Shown piece by piece: positions 8,519 through 17,042 of a stretch of DNA of 64,000 nucleotides. Origin of the DNA: Imbroritus primus (GTDB lineage: Bacteria; Pseudomonadota; Gammaproteobacteria; Burkholderiales; Burkholderiaceae); contig AKCV02000017.1 in the NCBI GenBank assembly GCA_000272025.2, positions 62,001-126,000 on the forward strand, given 5' to 3'. The position numbers and the translations under genes were made by a program. Below the pieces are notes generated by a model, which saw only the letters and a list, made by a program, of their open reading frames with translations, had not been told where the DNA came from and searched no databases. Each line of letters starts with the position of its first letter. The stretch's first letter is position 1.

Positions 8519-10732
8519 GTGATGATGCGCATCCTGCACCGCTGGCCCGGCCTTGTGCTGGCCGCCCTGCTGTTCGTGACGGCATTGAGCGGCGCGGCAC
8601 TGTCGCTCTTTCCGACGCTGGACGCGGTCCAGACCCCGCCGGCCGCGGCCGGGCTGACCGTCGCGGAGCTGGCGCAGCGGGCACAGGCCGTCCACCCCGG
8701 CCTGGAGCAGATCCGGCGCGCGCCCTCCGGGCAGGTCAGCGTGTGGTGGTTTGACGGCAACCAGCCAGGCTCGGCAGTCATCGATCCCGCCACTGGCCGC
8801 GATGTGGGCAGCGCCGACCCGGATCCGCTGCGACGCTGGTTCACCACCCTGCACCGTTCGCTGTTCCTTGACGATGGCGGCCGGCTGGCCGCCGCCGCCG
8901 GCGCGCTGGCGATGCTGGTGCTAGCCCTCTCTGGCGCGGTGCTGGTGGCGCGGCGCACAGGCGGCTGGCGGCACTGGTTTGCGCGCCTGCGCGGCCCATG
9001 GCCAGGGCGACTGCATACCCAGATCGCGCGCGTCGCGGTGCTGGGCCTGACACTGTCCTCGGCCACGGCGTTGTGGATGTCGGCGGAAACCTTTGACATC
9101 CTCACGATGGAACCGGCACGCCTGGAGGCCCCCGCTCAGGTCAGCGGCCAGACCGGTCTGGCGCTGACCGCGATGGAGGCGCTGCGCAGCACACCGGTCG
9201 CCGAGCTGCGCGAGCTGAGTTTTCCGGCCGCCGGCGACCCGCAGGACCTGTTTACCCTCAGGACCGACCGAGGCATGGGCTATGTCGACCAGGGCACCGG
9301 CGCGCTGCTGGCCTGGCAGGATCTGAGCCCCGGCCAGCAGCTCTCGGAAACCATCTACATGTTGCACACCGGCCAGGGTGCGCCGCTGCTGGGACTGATC
9401 CTGGGGCTGCTGGCCCTGGGCGTGCCGATCCTGAGCGTGACCGGCATCCTGATCTGGTGGGACGGACGACGCGCGCGGCCACAGCTGAAGGACAACGCCG
9501 CCGCGGCACAGGCGCAGACCGTGGTGCTGGTCGGCTCCGAAAGCGGCAGTACCTGGGGGTTTGCCGCGACACTGGCGAGCGCGTTGCGCGCGGCGGGACA
9601 GACGGTGCACGTGGGTCCGCTGACCAGCTTTGCACCGCGCCGCTATGGCCGTGCGGAACGCTTCCTGATCCTTGCCGCCACCTATGGGGACGGCGCCACA
9701 CCAGCCTCCGCCGACGGCTTTCTGGAGCGCCTGCAGGCCCTGCCGACAGCGCCCGCCGCGCCCGTGGCCATCCTCGGCTTTGGCGATCGCAGCTTTCCGG
9801 GGTTTTGCGCCTATGCCGCTGCACTCGACGACGCCGCGCGCGCCAAGGGCTGGGCGCCACTGCTGCCGTTCGACACCATCAACCGCCAGTCGGCCCAGGA
9901 CTTCACGCGCTGGGGCCGTGCGCTGGGGCAAGCCCTCGGCATCGAGCTCGAACTGGCACATCAACCCGTGCCGCCCGCCACCACCACGCTCACCTTGCTG
10001 GAACGGCACGACTATGGGGCTGCAGTGCAGGTGCCCATGGCGATCCTGCGCTTCGCCCTGCCGCCCGCCTCGCTCTGGCAGCGCCTCACAGGCCAGGGCT
10101 TTGCGCACTTTGAGCCGGGCGACCTGCTGGGCATCCTGCCCGCCGGATCGCCCGTGCCACGGCTCTATTCCCTGGCCTCCGGAGCGCGGGACGGTTTCAT
10201 TGAAATCGTCGTGCGCCAGCATGCCGGCGGCCTGACCTCCGGCCAGCTGACACAGCTGGAACCCGGACAAACCGCGCGCGCTTTTTTGCGGCGCAATCCC
10301 GGCTTTCATGCCCCGGCTAGCCGTGCCCCGCTGATCCTGATCGGCGCCGGCACCGGGGTGGGTCCATTGGCAGGGTTCATCCGCCGCAATGACGCCCATC
10401 GCCCGATCCATCTGTTCTTTGGCATCCGCAATCCCGACAGCGATTTCCTGTATCGCGACGCCTTGTCGGCGTGGCAGGCGGAAGGCAAGCTGACCCGGCT
10501 GTTTCTCGCGGTCTCGCGCGCCGATCATGGCAAGCAGTATGTGCAGGAGGTGCTGCGCGAGCAAGGTCCGCAGGTCGCCGAGGCGATCCGCCAGGGCGCG
10601 CAGATCATGGTTTGCGGCGGACGTGACATGGCGCATGGCGTCAACGATGCGCTAACCGATATCCTCCAACCCGCAGGGCTCACGCCTGCCATGCTGAAAG
10701 CCGATGGCCGCTATGTCGAAGACGTGTACTGA
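8519..10732 (+). CDS. PepSY-flavodoxin-FNR membrane redox protein
   Basis: The 737-residue protein is a fusion. Its N-terminal half carries PepSY-family membrane segments (helices near residues 8-30, 125-145, 165-190 and 280-310). A flavodoxin domain follows (VVLVGSESGSTWGFAATLA, near 340), and the C-terminal half is a sulfite/cytochrome P450-reductase-like FAD/NADPH domain with RLYSLAS (FAD) and GAGTGVGPLAGFI (NADPH) and a C-terminal DVY. It should pass electrons from NADPH through FAD and FMN to the membrane PepSY part. The start is GTG at 8519; ATGs at 8522 and 8525 are equally possible. Its last 29 bp overlap apbE, implying coupled translation. Confidence 0.93.
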   Translation: MMMRILHRWPGLVLAALLFVTALSGAALSLFPTLDAVQTPPAAAGLTVAELAQRAQAVHPGLEQIRRAPSGQVSVWWFDGNQPGSAVIDPATGRDVGSADPDPLRRWFTTLHRSLFLDDGGRLAAAAGALAMLVLALSGAVLVARRTGGWRHWFARLRGPWPGRLHTQIARVAVLGLTLSSATALWMSAETFDILTMEPARLEAPAQVSGQTGLALTAMEALRSTPVAELRELSFPAAGDPQDLFTLRTDRGMGYVDQGTGALLAWQDLSPGQQLSETIYMLHTGQGAPLLGLILGLLALGVPILSVTGILIWWDGRRARPQLKDNAAAAQAQTVVLVGSESGSTWGFAATLASALRAAGQTVHVGPLTSFAPRRYGRAERFLILAATYGDGATPASADGFLERLQALPTAPAAPVAILGFGDRSFPGFCAYAAALDDAARAKGWAPLLPFDTINRQSAQDFTRWGRALGQALGIELELAHQPVPPATTTLTLLERHDYGAAVQVPMAILRFALPPASLWQRLTGQGFAHFEPGDLLGILPAGSPVPRLYSLASGARDGFIEIVVRQHAGGLTSGQLTQLEPGQTARAFLRRNPGFHAPASRAPLILIGAGTGVGPLAGFIRRNDAHRPIHLFFGIRNPDSDFLYRDALSAWQAEGKLTRLFLAVSRADHGKQYVQEVLREQGPQVAEAIRQGAQIMVCGGRDMAHGVNDALTDILQPAGLTPAMLKADGRYVEDVY

Positions 10733-11678
10733 TCCCACCCGCCATGCCCTGAACGGCCCGACCATGGGCACGCGCTGGTCCGCATTGTTCTATACCGCCC
10801 CCGACTTTGATCCCGGTCCGCTGCAGGCCGCGCTGCAACAGGCCGTCGATACGGTGGACGCGCAGATGTCGACGTGGCAGCCCGACAGCACCCTGATGCG
10901 CCTGAACCGTACGCCGGTGGGCGAGACTAGCGTCGTGCCGGCCGAGCTGGCGGAAGTTTTGGCGCTGGGCCTGCGCATCGGTCGCGCCTCCGGCGGCGCC
11001 TTTGACATGGGCATGGGCGATGCCGTCCGCGCCTGGGGTTTCGGCCCGGAGGCAGCCGACCCCCAAGGCATCCGCGGCGCGCTTGCCGCCGCACGCGTCC
11101 CGGCCCATGAGGCACTGGAGGTGGACGGCCACCGCGTGCACAAACGCAGTGCCATCACACTGGACCTGAACGGTATTGCCAAAGGCTATGGGGTCGACCG
11201 GCTGGCTGAAACGCTGCGGGTCTTCGGCATTACTGCGGGACTCGTCGGCATCGACGGCGAGATGCGCGCACTCGGCTTGCACCCCGACGGCCACGCCTGG
11301 GCCATCGCCATCGAAGCCCCCGCCCCCGAGCGCCGGGCGCCACATGCCATGCTAACGCTGCAGGATGCCGCCGTGGCGACCTCCGGCGACTACCGGCACT
11401 GGGTGACGGTCCAAGGGCGTCGCCTGTCACACACCATGGACCCACGGCGTGGCGCCCCCTTGCTGTCCTCACCTGCCTCCGTCACCGTCATCGCCCGCAC
11501 CTGCGCCGAAGCCGACGCCTGGGCCACTGCCTTGATGGTGGCCGGGCCGGATGCCGGGGCGACACTGGCCATCCGCCACGGCTTGAGTGCCCTGTTCCTG
11601 ATCCGCGAGGATGCCGGCGGCATCCTCTCCAAAGGATACGGCCCCCTGTTTGCCGATAGCCGCGCGCTGTCGCCCTGA
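10704..11678 (+). CDS. apbE: ApbE-family FAD:protein FMN transferase
   Basis: The 324-residue protein is an ApbE flavin transferase, which cleaves FAD and links FMN to Thr or Ser of target proteins. Family motifs are GPTMGTRWS at the N-terminus, the Gly-rich GGAFDMGMG, ATSGDYRHW, HTMDPRRG and the metal-site region DAWATALMVAG. No signal peptide or lipobox precedes the fold: the domain starts about 17 residues in. Most well-studied ApbE proteins are periplasmic lipoproteins, so this one looks cytoplasmic. A second start (Met4, 10713) is possible. It is the last gene of the operon and its likely target is the DUF2271 product. Confidence 0.95.
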   Translation: MAAMSKTCTDPTRHALNGPTMGTRWSALFYTAPDFDPGPLQAALQQAVDTVDAQMSTWQPDSTLMRLNRTPVGETSVVPAELAEVLALGLRIGRASGGAFDMGMGDAVRAWGFGPEAADPQGIRGALAAARVPAHEALEVDGHRVHKRSAITLDLNGIAKGYGVDRLAETLRVFGITAGLVGIDGEMRALGLHPDGHAWAIAIEAPAPERRAPHAMLTLQDAAVATSGDYRHWVTVQGRRLSHTMDPRRGAPLLSSPASVTVIARTCAEADAWATALMVAGPDAGATLAIRHGLSALFLIREDAGGILSKGYGPLFADSRALSP

Positions 11679-11939
11679 GCCGATGGGACACGGTGGCACT
11701 CACGCCGGACACAAGATGCGACACAACCTTGGCCCAGGGCGCGCATCGTCGCGACTCGAGTGGCGCTTTCCGTGCATTCGCACGGATATCGAGTTGGATG
11801 CGGTTGCCAGATATCGACCGAACGGAGAAAAGAGGTGTTGAGCGTGGAATTCATGGAAACACGCCCACCTGGGCGACGCCCGGCACACGGCGCAATATAA
11901 CCATACCGCTCGCCACGACTGGCATCTGCGGCGGATAAG

Positions 11940-11968
11940 AAAAAAGCCAGCGCATGGCGGGCTTTTTT
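11940..11968 (-). terminator. Rho-independent terminator after tRNA-Ala
   Basis: Six A, GCC, an 11-nt loop, GGC and six T form a hairpin whose U-tract follows the tRNA-Ala gene on the minus strand. Because it has an A-tract and a T-tract it could also end rightward transcripts from apbE. The 260 bp between apbE and this site show no gene. Confidence 0.8.
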
Positions 11969-11972
11969 GAAT

Positions 11973-12048
11973 TGGTGGACCGAAGGAGGATCGAACTCCC
12001 GACCTCTGCATTGCGAACGCAGCGCTCTCCCAGCTGAGCTATCGGCCC
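11973..12048 (-). tRNA. tRNA-Ala (anticodon CGC)
   Basis: The minus strand folds as a 76-nt cloverleaf with acceptor GGGCCGA/TCGGTCC, D-arm GCTC..GAGC, anticodon stem CTGCG/TGCAG with loop TTCGCAA (anticodon CGC, reading GCG), a T-arm with TTCGATC, discriminator A and an encoded CCA. It has its own promoter at 12058-12086. Confidence 0.97.
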
Positions 12049-12057
12049 GTGTCGTCG

Positions 12058-12086
12058 ATTCTATCCGACTCGGGCGGGCGCTTCAA
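12058..12086 (-). promoter_or_regulatory. Sigma-70 promoter of tRNA-Ala
   Basis: On the minus strand TTGAAG (12086-12081) and TAGAAT (12063-12058) are 17 bp apart, and TAGAAT ends 9 nt before the mature tRNA. Both hexamers are near consensus. Confidence 0.75.
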
Positions 12087-12116
12087 CGGGGGCGGCGATG
12101 GTCTGCCGGCCCCCGT
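12086..12116 (-). terminator. Hairpin after soxB, possible terminator
   Basis: ACGGGGGC and GCCCCCGT pair perfectly across a 15-nt loop, 27 bp after the soxB stop. Only two T follow, so it is a weak intrinsic terminator at best. It abuts the -35 box of the tRNA-Ala promoter. Confidence 0.45.
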
Positions 12117-12142
12117 CGGACACATCAAATCGACACCTCGAA

Positions 12143-13837
12143 TCAGCTGCGCAGCTTGGGCTCGTTGAGCTTGCGCGGGGCGATTTCCTTCTGCTGGCGC
12201 AGCCAGCTGGCCATGACTTCCCACACGGGCGAGCCGACGGCGTCGCGGGCGGCTTCGGAGACGCCGGCCCAGCCGGCGACTTTGTAGGTTTTGTCGGCGT
12301 CGAGTGGTTTGCCGTTGAGGGTGAGGTCGCCGATGCGCTGGCCCATGGCGGCGGCGGGGGCGATGCTGTACTGCAGGCCGCCCACGCGCACCATGTCGCC
12401 ACCCTGCTGGTAGTAGGGGTCGGGGTTGAAGAGATTGTCGGCGACGTCTTCGAGCACGGTCTTGATGGTGGCGCCGGTCATCGGTGTGACGGTGACCTTG
12501 GGATAGGTGATGGCGGTCTGGTCGAGCAGTTCTTCCATGCGGATGGCCTGGCCGGGGAGCAGCGAGGTACCCCAGCGGAAGCCGGGCGAGAAGGCGATTT
12601 CGGCACCCTGGGTCTGCATCAGGCCGTCGAGGATGAGCTGGTCGAAGGTGCCGTTGAAGTTGCCGCGGCGGTACAGCAGGCCCTGCGTGGTGGCGAGGGT
12701 TTCGCCGAGCTGTTTTTCGTACGGGGCACGGATGCGCGTGATGAGCGCGTCCATGGCGGGATCGGCCGGCAGGTAGTTGGAGAACACCGGCAGCAGCTTG
12801 TAGCGGAAGTCGGCGATCTTGCCGTTGCGGACGTCGAAGTCGAGCACGCCGAGGAACTTGCTGTTGGAGCCGGCGTTGGTAACGAGCGTGGTGCCGCCGG
12901 CGTTCTTGACGACGATGGGCTGCGGCACACCGTCGTGCGTGTGGCCGCCGAGAATAGCATCGAGGCCGCGCACACGCGAGGCGAGCTTGAGGTCGACGTC
13001 CATGCCGTTGTGCGAGAGCAGCACGACGACCTGTGCGCCCTTGCCGCGCGCTTCGTCGATCATGGCCTGCAGGTTGTCTTCCTGGATGCCGAAGGTCCAG
13101 TCGGGCGTAAAGTAGCGCGGGTTGGCAATCGGCGTGTAGGGGAAGGCCTGGCCGATGATGGCAACGTTGACGCCGTTCATCTGCTTGATGACGTACGGGT
13201 CGAAGACCGGGTCGCCAAAATCATTGGTCTTGATGTTCTGCGCGAGGAAGGCCACCTTGCCCTTGAAGTCGCCATCGACGATCTGCTTGACGCGTTCGGC
13301 GCCCAGGGTCATTTCCCAGTGCGGGGTCATGACGTCGACGCCCAGCGCGAGGGCGGCATCGACCATGTCCTGGCCCTTGGTCCACAGCGCGGTACCGGAG
13401 CCTTGCCAGGTATCGCCGCCGTCGAGCAGCAGCGCGCCGGGACGGCTAGCCTTCATGCGCTTGACGAGCGTGGCGAGGTGGGCGAAGCCGCCAACCTTGC
13501 CGTACTTGCGCGCGGCTTCGGTGAAATCGAGATAGGTAAAGGCATGCGCTTCGGCGCTGCCGGGAGCGATGCGGAAGCGTTTCAGCAGGTCTTCGCCGAC
13601 GAGGTGCGGCGGCTGGCCGGCGGCGGCACCAACGCCAATATTGACGCTCGGTTCGCGGAAGTAGATCGGCTTGAGCTGTGCGTGGCAGTCGGTGAAATGC
13701 AGCAGGTGCACGTTGCCAAAACGTGGCAGTTGATACATCGCTTCAGCCGATTGTGCAGCGATGGCGTCATGATGCGAGAGCGTCATGCCGCCCGCGCTGG
13801 CAACAGCCAGCACTTGCAGGAACTCGCGTCGGTTCAT
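12143..13837 (-). CDS. soxB: SoxB, thiosulfohydrolase
   Basis: The 564-residue protein is the dimanganese hydrolase that releases sulfate from SoxY-bound cysteine S-thiosulfonate. It has a twin-arginine type leader (RREFL, residues 3-7), the 5'-nucleotidase-like metal motifs HFTDCHAQL, LLDGGDTWQGSG and GGHTHDG, and the C-terminal nucleotidase-like domain. Length and motifs match SoxB across the family. It is the last gene of the sox operon, 113 bp after the thioredoxin gene. It acts in the periplasm, exported by Tat. Nothing in it appears damaged. Confidence 0.98.
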   Translation of the reverse strand: MNRREFLQVLAVASAGGMTLSHHDAIAAQSAEAMYQLPRFGNVHLLHFTDCHAQLKPIYFREPSVNIGVGAAAGQPPHLVGEDLLKRFRIAPGSAEAHAFTYLDFTEAARKYGKVGGFAHLATLVKRMKASRPGALLLDGGDTWQGSGTALWTKGQDMVDAALALGVDVMTPHWEMTLGAERVKQIVDGDFKGKVAFLAQNIKTNDFGDPVFDPYVIKQMNGVNVAIIGQAFPYTPIANPRYFTPDWTFGIQEDNLQAMIDEARGKGAQVVVLLSHNGMDVDLKLASRVRGLDAILGGHTHDGVPQPIVVKNAGGTTLVTNAGSNSKFLGVLDFDVRNGKIADFRYKLLPVFSNYLPADPAMDALITRIRAPYEKQLGETLATTQGLLYRRGNFNGTFDQLILDGLMQTQGAEIAFSPGFRWGTSLLPGQAIRMEELLDQTAITYPKVTVTPMTGATIKTVLEDVADNLFNPDPYYQQGGDMVRVGGLQYSIAPAAAMGQRIGDLTLNGKPLDADKTYKVAGWAGVSEAARDAVGSPVWEVMASWLRQQKEIAPRKLNEPKLRS

Positions 13838-13950
13838 GCCCGGGTCTCCATTGTCGTTGTGATGCGGCGCGGCGCGGTCGCCTGCCCGCCGGTGGTGCGT
13901 GATGACTGGTCGTTACGTGGTGTCCACGTGATTGCGTGTGTTGTTGCGTG

Positions 13951-14523
13951 TTATTGCGTAGCGTATTTCGCCAGTTCGGCGACGTCTTCTTCGAGCATTT
14001 CGCCAATCTCGTGCAAGACGACGCGGCCGTTGCGATCGAGCACGATCACTTCGGGAATCCCGCGATGCGCGCCGATGGCCTGCTTGAGGGTGGGGTTCGA
14101 CATCGTCACGGGGAAGGTGTATTTGCGCTGGGCGACATACTCGCGCACCGTTTCCGGCTTCGGATCGATGGAGACGGTCAGCACTTGCAGCGGGGTGTTG
14201 CGGGTGGCGGCGTACATTTTTTGCAGGCGCGGGTTCTGCATGGCGCAGAACGGGCACCATGTCGCCCAGATCTGGATGACGACCGGCTTGCCGCGCCACG
14301 TTTCGGGGCCGAGCGTGCGGCCGTCGATGAGCGTGACCGCCGGCAGTTGCACGGTATCGCCCACCGCGACGGCGCGGGCCGGCGCGGGCAGGATGGCCAG
14401 CGCCGCGACGAGCGCTGCCATCGGAATTGCCGTGAAGCTCGCCATGAAGCGCGCGATGCCGCCATGGCGCAACGCGCGCCATGGGCGGTATGTCGCAGGG
14501 AAAAGCATCATCGCGTGCGCCAT
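13951..14523 (-). CDS. TlpA/SoxW-like thioredoxin
   Basis: The 190-residue product has an N-terminal hydrophobic leader (signal cleavage likely near PAPARA, about residue 50) and a TlpA-like thioredoxin fold with the redox motif WATWCPFC. Within sox clusters such proteins (SoxW) keep SoxY or partner cysteines reduced. The N-terminus is unusually long for a leader, so a start further inside, at the MASFTAIPM methionine (about residue 27), is plausible. It sits between soxX and soxB in the same direction and is probably cotranscribed with them. Confidence 0.9.
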   Translation of the reverse strand: MAHAMMLFPATYRPWRALRHGGIARFMASFTAIPMAALVAALAILPAPARAVAVGDTVQLPAVTLIDGRTLGPETWRGKPVVIQIWATWCPFCAMQNPRLQKMYAATRNTPLQVLTVSIDPKPETVREYVAQRKYTFPVTMSNPTLKQAIGAHRGIPEVIVLDRNGRVVLHEIGEMLEEDVAELAKYATQ

Positions 14524-14542
14524 GCCCGCCTCCGTTTCTCCG

Positions 14543-15202
14543 TTACTTGTTGACCGGCGATGCGGGATCCAGCAGCAGCGCCATCACGTCGCGCATCTGC
14601 TGTTCGGTCAGGATGTTCTTGTGACCGAAGCGCGGCATGTTGGAACAGGCGTTGTACGCGTTGGAGTTGTAGATCTTGCTCCAGGTGTACTTGAGGATTG
14701 CCTCGCTGTTGCCGCGAATCTTGCCGTAGTTGTACAGGGTCGGGCCGATGTTGCCGAAGGAGATTTCCTCCTTGGTCATCTGGTGGCAGGCATAGCAGTT
14801 GCCGCCGTTGGTGCTGCCGACCTTGTCGCTGAACTGCATGCCGCGACCGAGCTGAGCGACCTTCTCGCCTTCCTTCCAGTCACCGAGGTACTTGTTGTCG
14901 GACGGGTACTTCACCAGCTTGAGCTGCTCGGCTTCGATCTGCTTGGCAGCAGCCTTGGGCACGTGCGCGGCATCGGGATAGTTGCTGCACAGGGCCTGCA
15001 CGCTGTCCTGCTGGAGCACGCCTTCGAGTGTCGCCGGTCCCTTGGACTTGAGCGACACAGCCATGGCATGCATGAGATCGGCCTTGCCGTCGAAGTGCAG
15101 CGCGGCATCCTTCTTGTCGGCAGCGTGGACCACGCCTGCCGCGGCGCTGGCGACCAGCACCGCTGCGCCCGTGAAAGCGCGAATCAGTTGAGTCATTTGC
15201 AT
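14543..15202 (-). CDS. soxX: SoxX, monohaem cytochrome c of SoxAX
   Basis: The 219-residue protein has a Sec signal peptide ending at VVHA and a single haem motif CYACH. The later segment GPTLYNYG and the methionine in SNMPRFG are the usual SoxX haem ligand region. The extension of about 100 residues before the haem is typical of the longer SoxX class. Together with SoxA it joins thiosulfate to SoxY in the periplasm. The start at MQMTQ or MTQ cannot be separated. It begins 10 bp after the soxA stop. Confidence 0.95.
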   Translation of the reverse strand: MQMTQLIRAFTGAAVLVASAAAGVVHAADKKDAALHFDGKADLMHAMAVSLKSKGPATLEGVLQQDSVQALCSNYPDAAHVPKAAAKQIEAEQLKLVKYPSDNKYLGDWKEGEKVAQLGRGMQFSDKVGSTNGGNCYACHQMTKEEISFGNIGPTLYNYGKIRGNSEAILKYTWSKIYNSNAYNACSNMPRFGHKNILTEQQMRDVMALLLDPASPVNK

Positions 15203-15212
15203 CGCCGGCTCC

Positions 15213-16037
15213 TTATCGTTTCAGCGCGGGGGCGTCGTACGTGCCACCGTTGGCGTTCTTGGCGAGGAACATGGTCAGCGCGGTGATCAGTTCCGAACCA
15301 TAGACGGCTTCAGGGAAACGCTGTTGGCGCAGGCAGTCGTAGAGACGGTGCTGCATGGTGCGGACCTCACCCTGCGAAACACGATAGGCCGGCCACGTGG
15401 TGTAGGCAAAGCGTGCGCCCTTCTCTTCGAGCAGATTCGGCAGATCCTGCAGGCGGATGCGCTGGCCATCGGTGGCGTGGCAGGTGGCGCAAGCGAAGTC
15501 GTACGCGCCACCACGGTAGAAGAACATCTGCTTGCCGAGGGCGTAGCTTTCCTTCTCGGCGGGATGCTTGAGTTGCACGTTCACCGGCAGGCCGCGCGAG
15601 GCGCCGGTCACATAGGCCACCAGGCGCTCGATGTCGGAACGCTTGCCGCCGGAGAACGGCGTGGCAGTGGCTTCGGCCTGGGTCAGGCCCTGCAGGGTCA
15701 TGCGGCAGTGGATCAGGCGCTGCTCGAGGTCCATGACCTTGCCGGTGTCGGCAAAGTAGCGCGGCAGTTCGACGTAGGCACCCTTGACGACGCCGGGGCC
15801 TTTGCCGAGATCGCATTGTTCGAGCGAGGCTTTCTTGGGACCGGCAGGCTTTTTCCACATTTCTTCGCCGGCGGCTTCCCACAGGTCGGCGGGATTGCCA
15901 TCGGCCAGCATCTGGCGATACTTGGCGATTTCATCGGCGGTGCTGCCCTGGGCATGCGCGGCCGGGACGGCGAAGGCCGCCGTAAACGCCAATGTCAGCG
16001 GCACCGCCCGGCTCAGGACGGTTTGCAGTAGGGACAT
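15213..16037 (-). CDS. soxA: SoxA, c-type cytochrome of SoxAX
   Basis: The 274-residue product has a signal peptide (AAHAQ) and one haem motif, CATCH. The C-terminal LYDCLRQQR supplies the cysteine that becomes the persulfide haem ligand in SoxA. The N-terminal domain keeps two cysteines but has lost the CxxCH of the diheme type, so this is a monohaem SoxA. It links thiosulfate to the SoxY cysteine. The ATG at 16037 follows GAGGAG at 6 nt; a longer frame start has no leader. Gene order soxA-soxX-(thioredoxin)-soxB is tight. Confidence 0.96.
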   Translation of the reverse strand: MSLLQTVLSRAVPLTLAFTAAFAVPAAHAQGSTADEIAKYRQMLADGNPADLWEAAGEEMWKKPAGPKKASLEQCDLGKGPGVVKGAYVELPRYFADTGKVMDLEQRLIHCRMTLQGLTQAEATATPFSGGKRSDIERLVAYVTGASRGLPVNVQLKHPAEKESYALGKQMFFYRGGAYDFACATCHATDGQRIRLQDLPNLLEEKGARFAYTTWPAYRVSQGEVRTMQHRLYDCLRQQRFPEAVYGSELITALTMFLAKNANGGTYDAPALKR

Positions 16038-16121
16038 AGGTTTCTCCTCGGTGTTATTGTCGCTGGCGCCATCACGCGCAGAAAGACGCGGCGAAAGCAT
16101 CAACGCTTGCCATGTTACCCC

Positions 16122-16571
16122 TCATGGCTTGATATATGCATATCCTTCTTCGAACTGCAGCCGCGCGATCTCGACCACACCGGCCGGGACAACCTTGGCT
16201 TCGAGCAGCAGCTTGTCCTCGGGAATCTTGCGTGCGGCGAGCGTGTTGTGGCACACGCGGAACTCCACCCCCAGTCCGGCGAGCGCCGCGACGGGCGCGT
16301 CAAACAGCCGGCCGCGCGGGTCGCGCGCACCTTCCACGAGAAACTCCGCACCGTCGCCCAGGGCCACGACGACCAGCTTGGTGCCTGGCGCGCCCGCGAG
16401 GTGATTGCGCAGATTGCCGATGGCGCGCATCGCTTGCGCATTGCCTTCGCTGAGCTGGTAGACAACTTTGGCGCCGCCCGAACGGGCTGCCCCACTGCCT
16501 TGCGCGGCGGCCTTGCCGGCCACCCCGGCTGCGGTCAGTGCGGCCGCGAGCCTGAAGAATGCGCGTCGCAT
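16122..16571 (-). CDS. DsrE-family exported protein in sox cluster
   Basis: The 149-residue protein has a signal peptide (ending at AGKAAAQ) and a DsrE/DsrF-like fold. Strand and loop pattern KVVYQLSEG, LVVVALGDGAEFLVEG and the conserved cysteine in VEFRVCHNT match the family whose cysteine carries sulfane sulfur. Located between soxZ and soxA, it may shuttle sulfur or help keep SoxYZ charged. That role is inferred. The ATG at 16571 was preferred because it starts directly at the signal peptide (MRRAFFRLAAALT). Confidence 0.85.
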   Translation of the reverse strand: MRRAFFRLAAALTAAGVAGKAAAQGSGAARSGGAKVVYQLSEGNAQAMRAIGNLRNHLAGAPGTKLVVVALGDGAEFLVEGARDPRGRLFDAPVAALAGLGVEFRVCHNTLAARKIPEDKLLLEAKVVPAGVVEIARLQFEEGYAYIKP

Positions 16572-16641
16572 GCGGTGTCCTTTTGCGAGTGAGCTCGCGT
16601 GAATCGGCCCTGCCGGCACCGGCAGGACCCGAAGGCCGTCA

Positions 16642-16953
16642 TCAGGAGATGGTGGCTTCGTCGGTACGCTTGTCGCCGCGATTGTCGACCCACGTGACCG
16701 ACAGCTTGTCGCCCTTGGCGGCGCCCTTGAACTTGAAGTTCAGGAACGGATCCTTCGACACGGCCGGGCCGAACTGTGCATCGAACACAGTCTTGCCGCC
16801 GACCTGCGCCGTGACCGTCTGGATGTGCCAGGCGGGAATGGTCTTGCCAGAGGCGTCCTTGCGCTGGCCGGTTTCCATGTCGTGCTTCATAAGAATCTTG
16901 ACGTCCACCACGCCACCGCTTTCGGTTGCGCGTACGCGCATCGGATCTGCCAT
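16642..16953 (-). CDS. soxZ: SoxZ, carrier complex subunit
   Basis: The 103-residue protein is the immunoglobulin-like partner of SoxY, without a signal peptide and exported bound to SoxY. Typical SoxZ segments are MADPMRVRATESGGVVDVKI, MKHDMETGQRKD, PAWHIQTV and the end KGDKLSVTWVDNRGD. It lies 89 bp after soxY. Together they carry the sulfur substrate through the oxidation cycle. Confidence 0.97.
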   Translation of the reverse strand: MADPMRVRATESGGVVDVKILMKHDMETGQRKDASGKTIPAWHIQTVTAQVGGKTVFDAQFGPAVSKDPFLNFKFKGAAKGDKLSVTWVDNRGDKRTDEATIS

Positions 16954-17042
16954 TTCAAACTCCTGTGTTCTGTGAATCTACTGCGTCTACCTGACGGCTA
17001 CAGCCCGTCCGGCTGTCCCCTTGACTGCCCCTTGGCGACGAC

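Noticed and set aside
12098-15286. Plus-strand ORF of 1062 codons
   Set aside because: It runs antisense through soxB, the thioredoxin gene and soxX. Those genes have clear motifs; this frame is a GC-rich shadow.
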